In this document: one piece after another, positions 1 through 9,439 of the stretch
Layout: each line of letters opens with the position of its first letter
Position numbering within the stretch: position 1 is the stretch's first letter
DNA from: Erythrobacter rubeus
Lineage (GTDB): Bacteria; Pseudomonadota; Alphaproteobacteria; Sphingomonadales; Sphingomonadaceae
DNA: 64,000 nucleotides
Direction of reading: 5' to 3'
Assembly: GCF_014705715.1 (NCBI RefSeq)
Contig: NZ_JACXLC010000001.1
Span: 2,665,860 to 2,729,859, forward strand
The notes under the pieces: generated by a model
What the model saw: the letters and a program-made list of their open reading frames with translations, nothing else
Databases searched by the model: none
Told to the model about the DNA's origin: nothing
Program-made: the position numbers and the translations under genes

Positions 1-1656
1 CTTTGGGCGCAAATCGCACGCGATTGCCCAAGCTTCGGGTGCGCAAGCGAGGAATCTACGATCGGTTCGGGTCGTCTTTACGATGGTGATATCGGGTTCT
101 TCCGGCATTGGGACCGCTGGATCGAACCAGGCGTCTTCAACCGGGTTTTCGTCTTCGCCATCGAAGACGGTGAGGTGACGGGCGACGGCACTCCGTTAGA
201 CGGCGTTGATCCAGCGACTGGTATCACCGGCAACACGCCGACCATGCCGTTCGGCGGCGCAGAAGATGTCGCCTGGGCTCCCGATGGATCCGGCATCTAT
301 TTCGTCGCGCGCCAGGCGGACGAGCGCGAGCCGACCTCGACCGATCATGACATCTATTTCTCCGACCTTTCCGGCGCAGCTCCTGTGGAGCTCACCGCCG
401 TCTATCTGGCGGTCGACATGGCACCCGCGCCCTCCCCCGATGGCCGCTACCTCGCTTACCTTGCCATGGCGCGGCCGGGATACGAATCCGATCGGCTGGT
501 CATTCAGCTGCGCGATCTTGGTTCGGGCGAAACCCGCGCGCTGACCCAGGATGTCGATCTATCCTTCGGCAGCCTGATGTGGAGCGCTGACGGATCGCAC
601 CTGCTCGCCACTGCCACCGATGTCCTCGACACGCCGGTTTTCCGGATCGACCCGGCAACGGGTGAAACGACAAAGCTCGATCTGATTGCCGGTAACGAGG
701 CGCATATCGGCAACCTAGTCTCGCTTTCCGGCGGCAGGTTGCTGTTCACACGCGATTCCATTGGCGCGCCGAGCGAGCTGTACCTTGCGCGGGGGAACCA
801 GAAAGCGCGCCCGCTCACAGACAAGGTGACCAGCCGCATGGGAGAGATGGCGTCGACCGTCACCACCCGGTTCAGCTTCGAAGGGGCCGGAGGCGATACT
901 GTCTGGGGCCAGATCACCCGGCTCGAAAACCAGACTGGGCCGATCCCCGCCATTCTCTACATTCACGGCGGCCCGCAGGGCAGCTTTCGCGATGGCTGGT
1001 CCTCGCGCTGGAACCCGCGCGTCGTTGCGAGCCAGGGCTATGCGGTGATCTCCGTCGATTTCCACGGAAGCACCGGATACGGACAGGCCTTTACCGATTC
1101 CATCAATCGCGACTGGGGCGGCAAACCTCTCGAAGACCTGCAAAAGGGTCTGGCCGCGGCATTGGAACTCGACAGCCAGATCGATGGGAGCCGCGCCTGC
1201 GCAATGGGCGCGAGCTATGGCGGCTACATGGTCAACTGGATCGCCGGGCGCTGGCCCGATCGCTTCAATTGCCTAGTCCAGCACGATGGCCTGTTCGACA
1301 TGCGCAGCTTCTATTACTCGACCGAAGAGCTGTGGTTTCCGCGCTGGGATTTCGGTGGATCGTACAGCGAGGCGCGCGACGAGTACGAGCGCTGGAACCC
1401 CGTGAACCACGTCGACAATTGGAAGACGCCGATGCTCGTGATCGCGGGTGAGCAGGATTTCCGGGTCCCCTACACCCAGGGACTACAAAGCTTCACGGCT
1501 CTTCAGGAACGCGGTGTTCCGTCGCAATTGCTGGTTTTTCCGGACGAGAACCACTGGGTGCTCGGTGCGGAAAATTCGCTCCAATGGCACCATACCGTCT
1601 TTGCCTGGCTCGACCGCTGGCTGGCCGAAAGTCCGGAGGAAGAGATCTCGGAATGA
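1..1656 (+). CDS. S9 family peptidase, 5'-truncated
   Basis: The reading frame is open from the first base of the window, so the N-terminus lies outside; 551 residues are present. The visible part has WD40-like beta-propeller repeats (TolB/PD40 type) followed by an alpha/beta-hydrolase domain. The nucleophile is the serine in GASYGGYM; the acid probably lies in GEQDFRVPY and the histidine in DENHWVLG. This matches the prolyl oligopeptidase / acylaminoacyl peptidase family, which cleaves short peptides and is often exported; a signal peptide cannot be checked here. The stop overlaps the next gene (ATGA). An ATG at 175 is internal and should not be taken as the start. Confidence 0.92.
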   Translation, partial: LWAQIARDCPSFGCASEESTIGSGRLYDGDIGFFRHWDRWIEPGVFNRVFVFAIEDGEVTGDGTPLDGVDPATGITGNTPTMPFGGAEDVAWAPDGSGIYFVARQADEREPTSTDHDIYFSDLSGAAPVELTAVYLAVDMAPAPSPDGRYLAYLAMARPGYESDRLVIQLRDLGSGETRALTQDVDLSFGSLMWSADGSHLLATATDVLDTPVFRIDPATGETTKLDLIAGNEAHIGNLVSLSGGRLLFTRDSIGAPSELYLARGNQKARPLTDKVTSRMGEMASTVTTRFSFEGAGGDTVWGQITRLENQTGPIPAILYIHGGPQGSFRDGWSSRWNPRVVASQGYAVISVDFHGSTGYGQAFTDSINRDWGGKPLEDLQKGLAAALELDSQIDGSRACAMGASYGGYMVNWIAGRWPDRFNCLVQHDGLFDMRSFYYSTEELWFPRWDFGGSYSEARDEYERWNPVNHVDNWKTPMLVIAGEQDFRVPYTQGLQSFTALQERGVPSQLLVFPDENHWVLGAENSLQWHHTVFAWLDRWLAESPEEEISE

Positions 1657-2066
1657 GCGAAACCGACCTGCTCGCGGCGCAAACCGCACTCGGCAAGAAG
1701 TACGGCAATGAAGCCAGAGGCAACGAGATCGAGCGTCACATTTTCCTGTGCGCGCTTTCCGAAAAGGAAAAATGCTGCTCGCGCGCCGAAGGGGAAATTG
1801 CGTGGCAGTTTCTCAAGGATCGCCTGAAAGAACGCGGATTGGCAGGGCCAAAGCGCACCGCCGATCACCCAAGCGGTGCCGGCGGCGGGATCCAGCGGAC
1901 CAAAGCCGACTGCCTGCAGATATGCGGATCAGGTCCGATCGCGGTCGTTTGGCCGGACGGTGTCTGGTATCACTCGTGTTCGCCGAACGTGCTCGAGCGG
2001 ATTATCGAGGAGCATCTTGTCGGCGGTGTGCCGGTCGAAGATTTCCGGCTAACCCCGCCGACCTAG
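1653..2066 (+). CDS. (2Fe-2S) ferredoxin domain protein, thioredoxin-like
   Basis: A 137-residue protein starting at the ATG that overlaps the S9 peptidase stop. Cysteines at residues 33, 41/42, 87 and 91 follow the C-x7/8-C ... C-x3-C spacing of thioredoxin-fold 2Fe-2S ferredoxins, as in the NuoE C-terminal domain and the Azotobacter Shethna-type protein. It probably carries a 2Fe-2S cluster in the cytoplasm; its redox partner is unknown. A longer frame from 1584 would bury it inside the peptidase gene and lacks a reason. Its TAG stop shares the CTAG tetranucleotide with the stop of the convergent gene. Confidence 0.8.
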   Translation: MSETDLLAAQTALGKKYGNEARGNEIERHIFLCALSEKEKCCSRAEGEIAWQFLKDRLKERGLAGPKRTADHPSGAGGGIQRTKADCLQICGSGPIAVVWPDGVWYHSCSPNVLERIIEEHLVGGVPVEDFRLTPPT

Positions 2067-2383
2067 TTGTCGTCCTTATCGCCGAACAGCTCGTCCGCAC
2101 TCGGCAGGCGATTATCGACCGATTCGTCATGGCCCGTCCCGTTCGACAGGAACACGAGCCCCATCAGCCCTCCTCCGAGCAGCATCGTGAAGGCAATGCC
2201 GAGAGCCGCGGCGATATAATAATGCACTGAAATCGCGCCATTGAAAGCGAACAGCAGTGCGACCGCGATCACGACTGTCGCGACCGTCACGGACAGCAAA
2301 AGGCGCATCACGCGGCGGTATTGCGCCCAGGCATGCGCGGCCGTTTCCGGGTCATCGAGAGGAGATTTGTTGGCCATGGCCAT
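2063..2383 (-). CDS. Small two-helix membrane protein, function unknown
   Basis: About 106 residues from the ATG at 2383, preceded by GAGG at suitable distance; a second in-frame ATG lies at 2377. Two hydrophobic segments are visible, one around [20 protein letters not shown] and one around [21 protein letters not shown]. The N-terminus and the acidic C-terminal tail ([12 protein letters not shown]) are therefore probably both cytoplasmic. I recognise no functional motif. It is convergent with the ferredoxin-like gene, and both stop codons lie in the same CTAG. Confidence 0.7.
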   Translation of the reverse strand: MAMANKSPLDDPETAAHAWAQYRRVMRLLLSVTVATVVIAVALLFAFNGAISVHYYIAAALGIAFTMLLGGGLMGLVFLSNGTGHDESVDNRLPSADELFGDKDDN

Positions 2384-2503
2384 CACATGAGCCTCGAAAC
2401 CCGGCTTTGCAATGGCTGAGCGGCGCAAAGCACGCGCCAACGGACAGATTCGCCTTTTCGCTCCAAAGATGGCATTTTGTATCGAAAGAGAGGACGCCAG
2501 ATC

Positions 2504-2935
2504 ATGACCATTGCGAAGATAATCGCCAATCGCTCAGCCGCAGATATCGACTCCTGCGATTGCACCACTCCGGTTTCCGAGGCGATCAATATGCTTGCAG
2601 GAAAGCGGATCGGTGCTCTGCCGGTCATGCGCAACGGCAGTGTGGTGGGCATCATTTCGGAACGCGATGTGATTTACTGCCTTTCGTCAAAAGGCGGTGC
2701 TGTCCTGAACATGCCGGTTGAGGAGATAATGACCTCGCCCGCGGTTACCGTCGAACCATCGACCAAGATCGACGATGCAATGGCCCTGATGACCAAGCGG
2801 CGGTTTCGCCATTTCCCGGTTGTCGAGAACGGCGCCCTCGTCGCGTTCATTTCGATCGGCGACCTCGTGAAGAACAAGATCGATGAGATCGAGCACGAGG
2901 CCGAGGCGATCAGGAACTATATTCAGACCGCTTGA
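2504..2935 (+). CDS. CBS-domain pair protein
   Basis: A 143-residue cytoplasmic protein made of two CBS motifs, roughly residues 15-65 (VSEAINMLAGKRIGALPV, GIISERD) and 80-130 (KIDDAMALMTKRRFRHFPV, FISIGDLVK). Such stand-alone CBS pairs bind adenine nucleotides and act as energy sensors, or modulate partner enzymes; the partner is not evident here. The ATG at 2504 follows GAGAGG; the extra nine codons upstream (MYRKRGRQI) look untranslated. It lies 38 bp before erpA on the same strand, so it may be co-transcribed. Confidence 0.85.
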   Translation: MTIAKIIANRSAADIDSCDCTTPVSEAINMLAGKRIGALPVMRNGSVVGIISERDVIYCLSSKGGAVLNMPVEEIMTSPAVTVEPSTKIDDAMALMTKRRFRHFPVVENGALVAFISIGDLVKNKIDEIEHEAEAIRNYIQTA

Positions 2936-2973
2936 ACCTTGAGGAACTGGGTGCTCGCGCCTAAATATCTCTC

Positions 2974-3303
2974 ATGGCAGACACACTGACCCTTACACCA
3001 GCCGCCGCAAAACGCGTCGCGTGGATTGCGGAAAAGCAGACCAAGCCACCCATCCTGCGGCTTTCGGTGGAAGGCGGTGGCTGCTCGGGTTTTCAGTACA
3101 AGTTCGACCTGTCCGAGGGACCGGACAGCGATGACGCCGTCAGTGAGACCGATGGTGTAAAGCTGGTCGTCGATCCGATCAGCCTCGATCTGGTCGGGGG
3201 AAGCGTGGTCGATTTTGTAGAATCGCTCGGCGGCGCCGCATTTCGGGTCGAAAACCCCAATGCTGCGGCCGGTTGCGGCTGCGGATCGAGCTTCGGCATC
3301 TAG
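2974..3303 (+). CDS. erpA: Iron-sulfur cluster insertion protein ErpA/IscA family
   Basis: A-type Fe-S carrier of 109 residues. The three conserved cysteines are present, one in GGGCSGF and two in the C-terminal GCGCGSSF. A-type carriers receive Fe-S clusters from the Isc or Suf scaffold and deliver them to apoproteins. ErpA and IscA cannot be separated firmly by eye; the length and SFGI ending fit ErpA/HesB types. No isc or suf genes lie nearby, although a 2Fe-2S thioredoxin-like protein is 1 kb upstream. Confidence 0.9.
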   Translation: MADTLTLTPAAAKRVAWIAEKQTKPPILRLSVEGGGCSGFQYKFDLSEGPDSDDAVSETDGVKLVVDPISLDLVGGSVVDFVESLGGAAFRVENPNAAAGCGCGSSFGI

Positions 3304-3380
3304 CGCGGTCATTGCGAATTGCGGTGAGCTAAAGCGAAGTCGGGCTGGCGCGCGTGCGGCCCATCTGCAAAGCTCGCTGC

Positions 3381-4193
3381 ATGAAAATCGCCACTTACAA
3401 CATCAATGGCATCAAGGCCCGGCTGCCCCGCTTGAAAGAGTGGCTCACCGAGACGCGCCCCTCGGTCGCATGCCTGCAGGAAATCAAGAGCCAGGATGAG
3501 GGGTTTCCCGCCGCCGAATTCGAAGAGCTTGGCTATCAAGCGATCTGGCACGGTCAGAAGAGCTTTAACGGGGTCGCCATCCTTACCGATGCCAAGGCCG
3601 GTTTCGCGCCACCGGAAGAGGTGCAGCGAGGTCTCGGCATTGACGGCCCGAAAGACGGCGAGGGCGAACAATCACGCTATCTCGAGGCCGATGTGACGAA
3701 CAAGGATGGCCGCACAACGCGCATCGTTTGCATCTACCTTCCCAACGGCAACCCGCACCCGGGGCCGAAATTCGATTACAAGCTCGCGTGGATGGAGAGG
3801 CTGCGCGCGCGAATGGGCGAAATCTGGGCCGAAGAAGTGCCCGCCGCAGTGCTCGGCGATTACAACGTCATCCCGCACGATGACGACACGTATTCGGTCA
3901 AGGCCATGGCCTCCGACGCCCTGATGCAGCCCGAAAGCCGCGCCGCCTATTTCAGGCTTCTCGCCGATGGGTGGACCGACGCAGTGCGAACGCTCAATCC
4001 GCGCGGAGGGGTCTGGACCTATTGGGATTACCAGGCAGGCGCATGGCAGCGCGATCATGGCTTTCGGATCGACCACATCTTGCTCTCACCCGAGCTATCG
4101 GACCGGCTGACCGCAGTCGGTGTGGACCGCGAGCATCGTGGACGCGAAAAGGCGAGCGATCACACACCCGTCTGGGCGTCGTTATCCGTTTGA
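3381..4193 (+). CDS. xth: Exodeoxyribonuclease III (AP endonuclease)
   Basis: A 270-residue exonuclease-endonuclease-phosphatase fold protein. It begins MKIATYNINGIKARL and has the catalytic markers CLQEIKSQD, LGDYNVIPH and the C-terminal RIDHILLSP plus SDHTPVW. It cleaves DNA 5' to abasic sites and has 3'-5' exonuclease activity in base excision repair. The ATG at 3381 is chosen because the nine upstream codons do not belong to the family. A strong GC hairpin follows the stop at 4203-4224. Confidence 0.95.
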   Translation: MKIATYNINGIKARLPRLKEWLTETRPSVACLQEIKSQDEGFPAAEFEELGYQAIWHGQKSFNGVAILTDAKAGFAPPEEVQRGLGIDGPKDGEGEQSRYLEADVTNKDGRTTRIVCIYLPNGNPHPGPKFDYKLAWMERLRARMGEIWAEEVPAAVLGDYNVIPHDDDTYSVKAMASDALMQPESRAAYFRLLADGWTDAVRTLNPRGGVWTYWDYQAGAWQRDHGFRIDHILLSPELSDRLTAVGVDREHRGREKASDHTPVWASLSV

Positions 4194-4195
4194 AA

Positions 4196-4224
4196 CGAAA
4201 AACCCCCGCCGGGATGGGCGGGGG
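4196..4224 (-). terminator. Rho-independent terminator of the SleB-like gene, possibly bidirectional
   Basis: An 8-bp perfect stem (CCCCCGCC at 4203-4210 and GGCGGGGG at 4217-4224) with a six-base loop. On the minus strand it is followed by TTTTTCGTTT, a good U-tract, so it best serves the leftward cell-wall hydrolase gene. It also sits just after the xth stop. Confidence 0.75.
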
Positions 4225-4248
4225 CTGAAACCTCATCTCATCGAACGA

Positions 4249-4920
4249 TCAACGATAGAAGATATGGGTATCGATCTGCGCTGTGCGTTGCTTGCGATAG
4301 CTCCACTTAGGGCGGACATATGTCGCGTGAAAATACACTGCGTCATCGACTTCAGATTCCCACATGTCGTCATGCGCGATGTGAGCGATCGACTTGGCGC
4401 GCTCCCAGGCGGCTGAACCGCTCTTGATGCGAGGCATACGGCCATTCTTCACGAACGAGAATTGCGCGCGCTGATAGACAACGCCGCAATAGCTCGCGGG
4501 AAAACGGCGATCTTCGGCGCGGTTGATCACGACCTTGGCGACAGCCAACTGGCCTGCCAGCGGTTCACCGCGCGATTCGAAATAGACGGCACCAGCAAGG
4601 CAGCGCATCTGTTCGGACATGGTGTCCGGCGCATCGACCATGCTGACAAGCTCACGTAGCGAGGTCGCGCCAGTCACTCCCTCTGCAGTCGAAGAAGATG
4701 CGTCGGTCTCATCGACCGGTTGCACGACCTCTTCCGACACGAAAACGGTCGGCTCCGGGACAATCTCGACCAGCTCCTGTGCGGTCGTTGCTGGTTCGCT
4801 GGCAGCCGGGAGGGCGGCTGCGTCTTGAGCAATAGCACCAGCGCCATCGGCGCTGGAGAAGCTCAACCCGGCTGTTGCAACTATGGCAGCAGCGCTGAGT
4901 GTATAAGTCTTGCGACTCAT
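4249..4920 (-). CDS. SleB-type cell wall hydrolase (Hydrolase_2), secreted
   Basis: A 223-residue protein with an N-terminal signal peptide (MSRKTYTLSAAAIVATAGLS), then a low-complexity Ala/Glu/Val linker and a C-terminal Hydrolase_2 domain starting near LAGAVYFESRGEPLAGQ. The glutamate in YFESRGE is the expected catalytic residue, and YFHATYVRPKW is the conserved C-terminal signature. These proteins cleave peptidoglycan, as spore germination SleB lytic transglycosylases do; in Gram-negatives they are periplasmic turnover enzymes. The start at 4920 has AAGAAG upstream. Confidence 0.88.
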   Translation of the reverse strand: MSRKTYTLSAAAIVATAGLSFSSADGAGAIAQDAAALPAASEPATTAQELVEIVPEPTVFVSEEVVQPVDETDASSSTAEGVTGATSLRELVSMVDAPDTMSEQMRCLAGAVYFESRGEPLAGQLAVAKVVINRAEDRRFPASYCGVVYQRAQFSFVKNGRMPRIKSGSAAWERAKSIAHIAHDDMWESEVDDAVYFHATYVRPKWSYRKQRTAQIDTHIFYR

Positions 4921-5119
4921 CAAATCTTCTTTTTGTGCGGTGAGCAAGCTCCGACGCAGGTGAGAACCTGTTGCGATTTTACGCTAATTGTGATGGTTCT
5001 TTCATGGCCTGCCGGCCGCCCCCCGTCTGCGTGCCCACGTCGCGGCCGTATTGCCGCGCAGAAGGCCTCCGCACCTGGAAGCTGGCGAGCCAATTAGTCA
5101 CAATTGAAACCAAGTCAAG

Positions 5120-5461
5120 TTAACGCGGCAAAAGCGCGATGAAGCGTTCTGGATTGTCGATATCCAGCTCGATTACCCAAATATCGGGATCCTGCTCGCT
5201 TCGGCGGTTCAGATACTCGGAGAATTCATGTTTTTTTTCAGGGTCTTGTGACTTTGTCGCCATGAAAGTGCGCGAGCCGTCAAGTTGCGGCATCCGCTCA
5301 AAAAGTCTTACGTTTTCACCGCGATACATGGTTACCAAGAGGATCGTGCCGGCATCGCGCTCCCCTTTTGAGAGCACCGTCGCGATCCCTCCATTCGCTT
5401 CGGCGGAGCGGATCAGGCTGGAAACTTCGAGATGTGCGGGGAGGCGAGTGGGCTCGCTCAT
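5120..5461 (-). CDS. DUF1491 family protein
   Basis: A 113-residue soluble protein of the DUF1491 family found in alphaproteobacteria, recognised by LPAHLEVSSLIRSAEANGG near the start and DPDIWVIELDIDNPERFI near the end. No catalytic motif is known. Its start overlaps the thioesterase stop by 4 bp, so it is the last gene of the run ptsN-thioesterase-DUF1491 reading leftward. Confidence 0.8.
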   Translation of the reverse strand: MSEPTRLPAHLEVSSLIRSAEANGGIATVLSKGERDAGTILLVTMYRGENVRLFERMPQLDGSRTFMATKSQDPEKKHEFSEYLNRRSEQDPDIWVIELDIDNPERFIALLPR

Positions 5462-5961
5462 CCCTCTGCCGAATACCCTGGCAGACTGGAAAGCGCGATG
5501 CGCGAACGCATGAAGGTTCCGGTGCCGCGCCCGATCTCGTCGCCTTCCGTATCCACCAGGCGCGATTCAGCGACAAAGACGCGTCGCTTACCGCTGACCC
5601 AGCGACCCTCGGCAACGACCTCTCCGGCACGCACAGGCTTGGTGAAGTGCAGGTTGAAGCTCGTTGTTAGGAGAAATCGGTCTGTTGCAAGGGTATTGGC
5701 AGCATAGAACGCCGCATCATCTAGCATCTTGAAGTAGATCGTGCCGTGCGCTGCACCCGCAGCATGATAGACCTCTTCACCGACATTGAACCGGATCCGC
5801 GCATTCCCCTCGCTGACGATCTCGAGCGACGATGCGAATTTTTCATTGATCGGCGCGGAACGATACAGCCGCTCGAGCGCGCGATGATGCAACTCGGCGC
5901 CCGCATTTGAGGACCGGGAGCCGCCACTGGTTGCGGGATCGGCTGTGCCGTCAGGCTGCAT
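5458..5961 (-). CDS. PaaI-family hotdog thioesterase
   Basis: A 167-residue protein with a hotdog fold. The typical PaaI segment is AAGAAHGTIYFKMLDDAAFYAAN, with an aspartate on the long helix, followed by FLLTTSFNLHFTKPV. It probably hydrolyses an acyl-CoA thioester in the cytoplasm; the substrate cannot be predicted. About 25 N-terminal residues are low complexity. It overlaps ptsN by 11 bp and DUF1491 by 4 bp, so the three are translationally coupled. Confidence 0.82.
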   Translation of the reverse strand: MQPDGTADPATSGGSRSSNAGAELHHRALERLYRSAPINEKFASSLEIVSEGNARIRFNVGEEVYHAAGAAHGTIYFKMLDDAAFYAANTLATDRFLLTTSFNLHFTKPVRAGEVVAEGRWVSGKRRVFVAESRLVDTEGDEIGRGTGTFMRSRIALSSLPGYSAEG

Positions 5962-6412
5962 CGCGCAGGAATTGGTTCGTCAGCACCGCGAACATCGCCT
6001 CACCATCGGGCGCATCGATCAACGACTGAAGCATCGCCTCATCGCGAGCGAAACGCGAAATCGCTGCCAGTGCGTGCAAGTGAGTCGCGCCAGCGTTCTC
6101 AGGTGAAACCAAGCCAAAGAACAGTGAGACCGGCACGGCATCCGCAGCGCCGAAATCGACGGGTTGTTCCAGCTTGAGCAAAGCGAGGGTAGGGCGGCGG
6201 ACATTCGCGCTGCGACAATGCGGAATCGCAATTCCGCGGCCGAAACCGGTGCTGCCGAGCGACTCGCGCTGCTCCAGCCCGTCAAGCACATCAGCGCTGT
6301 CGAGGCCGTAAATTTCGGCGAAGCACTTGGAAATCTGTTCGAGAACCTGCTGCTTGTTTTCGAGCCGGTCGATCGCGACGGCTTCAGGCAGCATTCTAAT
6401 ATTTACGTCCAT
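5951..6412 (-). CDS. ptsN: PTS IIA-like nitrogen regulatory protein PtsN
   Basis: A 153-residue EIIA-Ntr domain protein. The phosphorylatable histidine is in GRGIAIPHCR. In the nitrogen PTS (PtsP-NPr-PtsN) it acts in regulation rather than sugar transport, for example on potassium transport and stress responses. As in many proteobacteria the gene follows hpf, here 179 bp upstream on the same strand, but rpoN is not adjacent. An in-frame ATG at 6394 is an alternative start. Confidence 0.92.
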   Translation of the reverse strand: MDVNIRMLPEAVAIDRLENKQQVLEQISKCFAEIYGLDSADVLDGLEQRESLGSTGFGRGIAIPHCRSANVRRPTLALLKLEQPVDFGAADAVPVSLFFGLVSPENAGATHLHALAAISRFARDEAMLQSLIDAPDGEAMFAVLTNQFLRDAA

Positions 6413-6591
6413 TGCGAATTCAAAATCCCGATTTATCTGCGTCCCGCAATTGCAGGAACCGCGTCATACCCGCGCGAGCATTTAGTGCCGCTGGCTAGGT
6501 TTTACAGCGTATCCGTCCTTGTTCGTGGACTTGGCCTCTTCCGTTACCGATCGCTGTTTTCGGTGTCAGTTAAGACACGAAATATATGGCC

Positions 6592-7155
6592 CTATTGTGG
6601 CTCGACCCAACCGATCGACCCATCGGCGCGGCGATAAACCATATTATGCCGCCCGGTACCAGCATTTTTGAAAAAGAGGGCGGGGGTATCGCGCAGATCC
6701 AGCATCATGACGGCGTCGGCGACCGAGCCGGTGGGAACATCGACACTTGTTTCAGCGATCACCGGTGGTGCCTCCGCGGGCGCTTCTTCCTGAGCCTCTT
6801 CGGCCGCGAAGATCGTATATGCGGCTTCCTCTTCGGCGCGCACCTGGCTCGCGCGTTCGTGGCGATCTTTCAATCGGCGCTTATACCGGCGAAGCTGTTT
6901 TTCGATCTTCCCTGCAGCATTGTCGAGCGCGACATGGGCATCGTGGGCACTCCCTTGTGCTTTGAGGATCGTACCGTGGTTCACATGGGTGACGATATCG
7001 CAGGAAAATGCACCCGCCGGTGCCTTGCCGAAAGTGACATGAGATGAGAGCGCGCGGTCAAAATATTTATCGACGATACCGCCAATCCGATCCGCCGCAT
7101 GCTCCTGAAGCGCAGCACCTGTCTCCACCTGATGACCCGATATCCGAATATCCAT
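6592..7155 (-). CDS. hpf: Long-form ribosome hibernation promoting factor
   Basis: A 187-residue protein with an N-terminal ribosome-associated S30AE/RaiA domain (MDIRISGHQVETGAALQEH) and a C-terminal dimerisation domain near DTPALFFKNAGTGRHNMVYRR. An acidic Ala/Glu linker (AEEAQEEAPAEAPP) joins the two. Long HPF binds the 30S decoding site and dimerises 70S ribosomes to 100S particles in stationary phase. The start has AAGGAG about 11 bases upstream. ptsN follows on the same strand. Confidence 0.93.
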   Translation of the reverse strand: MDIRISGHQVETGAALQEHAADRIGGIVDKYFDRALSSHVTFGKAPAGAFSCDIVTHVNHGTILKAQGSAHDAHVALDNAAGKIEKQLRRYKRRLKDRHERASQVRAEEEAAYTIFAAEEAQEEAPAEAPPVIAETSVDVPTGSVADAVMMLDLRDTPALFFKNAGTGRHNMVYRRADGSIGWVEPQ

Positions 7156-7216
7156 CGCCGCTCGGTCTCCTTTTTATTATTCACGACTGTTTTGCGCCGC
7201 TTTTCAACGGCGAAAC

Positions 7217-7930
7217 TCAGTTGGCCCAGATCGCCTTATCGATCCCGGCGATAAACTCCTTGTGCCGCGCTATTTCCTCGGCGCTCGCATGGTGCGGTCT
7301 CGGCTCACGATATGGTCTCGCCGAAGTGCTTGGCTTTGCCGCTCGATCGGCTGGCGTTTCTGCCCTCTGACCAGCTTGCGGCCCGGTATCCGTCGCCAGT
7401 TCCAAACCGATCTGACGGCCTCCATTGAGCTCGACATAGACCTGCGCCAGCAATTCTGCGTCGAGCAACGCGCCGTGCTTGACCCGGTGGCTCCGATCGA
7501 TCCCATAACGTGTGCACAAGGCGTCCAGCGACAGTTTCGCGCCAGGGTGGCGCTTGCGCGCGATGGCGACCGTATCGATCATCCGGTCCATCGAGATCGG
7601 TTCGCGCTCGATCATCACCAGTTCGGAGTTCAGAAAGCCGAAATCGAAGCCGGCATTGTGTGCGACCAGAGGCGCGTCGCCGATAAATTCGAGCAATTCG
7701 TCCGCGATCTCGGCGAAGAGCGGCTTGGTGGCGAGAAACGCGCTCGACAATCCGTGCACCGCTTCGGCGGCGGCGGGCATGTCCCGCTCGGGGTTGTAAT
7801 AGGCGTGGTAGGTGTTGCCGGTTTCGACCCGGCCAATCATCTCGACGCAGCCTATTTCAACCATCCTGTCCCCTGTCTTGGGATCCAGCCCGGTCGTTTC
7901 GGTGTCGAAAATGATTTCACGCATTGGCAT
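7217..7930 (-). CDS. dnaQ: DNA polymerase III epsilon subunit (3'-5' exonuclease)
   Basis: A 237-residue DEDDh exonuclease. ExoI is FDTETTGLDP near residue 8, ExoII is LVAHNAGFDFGFLN, and ExoIII is HRVKHGALLDAELLAQVY. It proofreads replication errors in the Pol III core. The C-terminal third (DTGPQAGQRAETPADRAAKP) is a flexible linker, ending in a segment that should bind the alpha subunit. ATG at 7930 or 7924. It is the distal gene of the leftward ppsR-maf-aroE-coaE-dnaQ run. Confidence 0.94.
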   Translation of the reverse strand: MPMREIIFDTETTGLDPKTGDRMVEIGCVEMIGRVETGNTYHAYYNPERDMPAAAEAVHGLSSAFLATKPLFAEIADELLEFIGDAPLVAHNAGFDFGFLNSELVMIEREPISMDRMIDTVAIARKRHPGAKLSLDALCTRYGIDRSHRVKHGALLDAELLAQVYVELNGGRQIGLELATDTGPQAGQRAETPADRAAKPSTSARPYREPRPHHASAEEIARHKEFIAGIDKAIWAN

Positions 7931-7985
7931 TGTTATTCACCCAAGCGGCGAACGGCGCAAGAGGGCGATTGCATCAAATCGGGCG

Positions 7986-8585
7986 CTACTCGCTGGGTCT
8001 TTCGAGCGTCTCGATCAATTCCTTCACCTGCGCTTCGGTTTCGGCGAGCGTCGTACCCGTGTCGATAACGTGGTCTGCGCGCGCGCGCTTCTCTGCGTCC
8101 GGCACCTGCAGTGAAAGAATGTGCTCGAACTTTTCCTCGGTCATGCCCGGGCGGGCGAGCACACGCTCGCGCTGCGCCTCTGCGGGGGCTGAGACGACCA
8201 CAACCCTATCGACAGCCTCATGGCCGCCGCGCTCGAACAACAACGGGATGTCGAACACGATGATCGGAGCGTCGGCATTGTCGGCCAGAAACTGTGCTCG
8301 CCGCGCGCCCACAGCCGGATGGACGATTGCTTCCAGCCGGGCGAGGGCTTCCTTGTCGCCGAACACCAGTTTGCCGAGCGCATCGCGGTTCACACCTTCC
8401 GGTCCAGTCGAACCGGGAAATTCGCTCTCGATCGCGGCGTTGAGCTCACCGCCCGGCCCCTGCATGGCGCGCACCTCGGCATCAGCGTCGAACACGGGGA
8501 TACCGGCGCGCTCGAACATATCGGCTACCGTCGACTTTCCCATGCCGATGGAGCCTGTGAGGCCTATGATCGTCGGGCGTGTCAT
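7986..8585 (-). CDS. coaE: Dephospho-CoA kinase
   Basis: A 199-residue P-loop kinase with Walker A GLTGSIGMGKST at residues 8-19. It catalyses the last step of CoA synthesis, ATP-dependent phosphorylation of the 3'-hydroxyl of dephospho-CoA. The conserved VFDIPLLFERG segment is present. The start overlaps the aroE stop by 4 bp; dnaQ follows after 55 bp. Confidence 0.95.
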   Translation of the reverse strand: MTRPTIIGLTGSIGMGKSTVADMFERAGIPVFDADAEVRAMQGPGGELNAAIESEFPGSTGPEGVNRDALGKLVFGDKEALARLEAIVHPAVGARRAQFLADNADAPIIVFDIPLLFERGGHEAVDRVVVVSAPAEAQRERVLARPGMTEEKFEHILSLQVPDAEKRARADHVIDTGTTLAETEAQVKELIETLERPSE

Positions 8586-9439
8586 CGGGTCAATATCTCG
8601 TGCAGCTCATTGTCGTGCTCGCGCGGAGGGGCGGCGCCAAAGAATTTCTCGAACGCGATGGCCGCTTGGCCGACCAGCATCGAAAGACCATTGATCGTAG
8701 GGTGTCCCGCTTCGCGCGCAGCATTAAGGAAAGGCGTTTCGACCGGATCGGTCACGATGTCATAGGCCATGCTGCCCGGCGGTGCATGGCTCCAGTCGAA
8801 CGGTAACTCGGGGCTGCCTCGCATACCCAAAGGGGAGGCGTTGATCACCAGGTCAAGGCATCCTTCGCGATCGTCGAAGGCAAAGTTGGTTGCCTCGGCA
8901 AAATAAGCGATGGGAATGGCATGATGCTCACCGCCGGGCGCAAGCTCGTCAATCAGCGCCTGCGCCTTTTCCGGATTGCGGCCGGCCACCACCAGCGTGA
9001 ATCCGTTATGCGCCAGCGCCGCGATGATCGCGCGGGCAGCACCTCCGGTGCCGATGATGCGCGCCATCCTGAAGAGGTGCTGCGATTTGAGGATCGGGAG
9101 CAGTGGTTCAAGAAAACCATCGGCATCGGTGTTGAAACCGATGAGCGCGCCATTTTCCTGCCGAACGACCGTGTTGACCGCTCCGAGGGTGCGGGCAACC
9201 GGATCGATCTGATCAAGATGACCGATGATCGTTTGCTTGTGCGGCATTGTGACGTTGCAGCCGATCCAGCTCCCGTCATCGCGGTATCTGGCAAGGTACT
9301 CGCCCAAATTGCCAGCTTCCACATGGCGCGCCTTGTATCTACCAGCGATGCCGAGTTTCTCGAGCCAGAAGCCATGGATGAGCGGTGATTTCGATTGGGC
9401 AATCGGATCGCCGATGACGTGCGCATGCGGGACACTCAT
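8582..9439 (-). CDS. aroE: Shikimate dehydrogenase (NADP+)
   Basis: A 285-residue enzyme reducing 3-dehydroshikimate to shikimate in aromatic amino acid synthesis. The shikimate-binding start HVIGDPIAQSKSPLIH, the catalytic-lysine motif NVTMPHKQ, the Rossmann signature GTGGAARAI and the C-terminal segment GLSMLVGQAAIAFE are all visible. It overlaps its neighbours maf and coaE by 4 bp each, so translation is coupled. Confidence 0.95.
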   Translation of the reverse strand: MSVPHAHVIGDPIAQSKSPLIHGFWLEKLGIAGRYKARHVEAGNLGEYLARYRDDGSWIGCNVTMPHKQTIIGHLDQIDPVARTLGAVNTVVRQENGALIGFNTDADGFLEPLLPILKSQHLFRMARIIGTGGAARAIIAALAHNGFTLVVAGRNPEKAQALIDELAPGGEHHAIPIAYFAEATNFAFDDREGCLDLVINASPLGMRGSPELPFDWSHAPPGSMAYDIVTDPVETPFLNAAREAGHPTINGLSMLVGQAAIAFEKFFGAAPPREHDNELHEILTR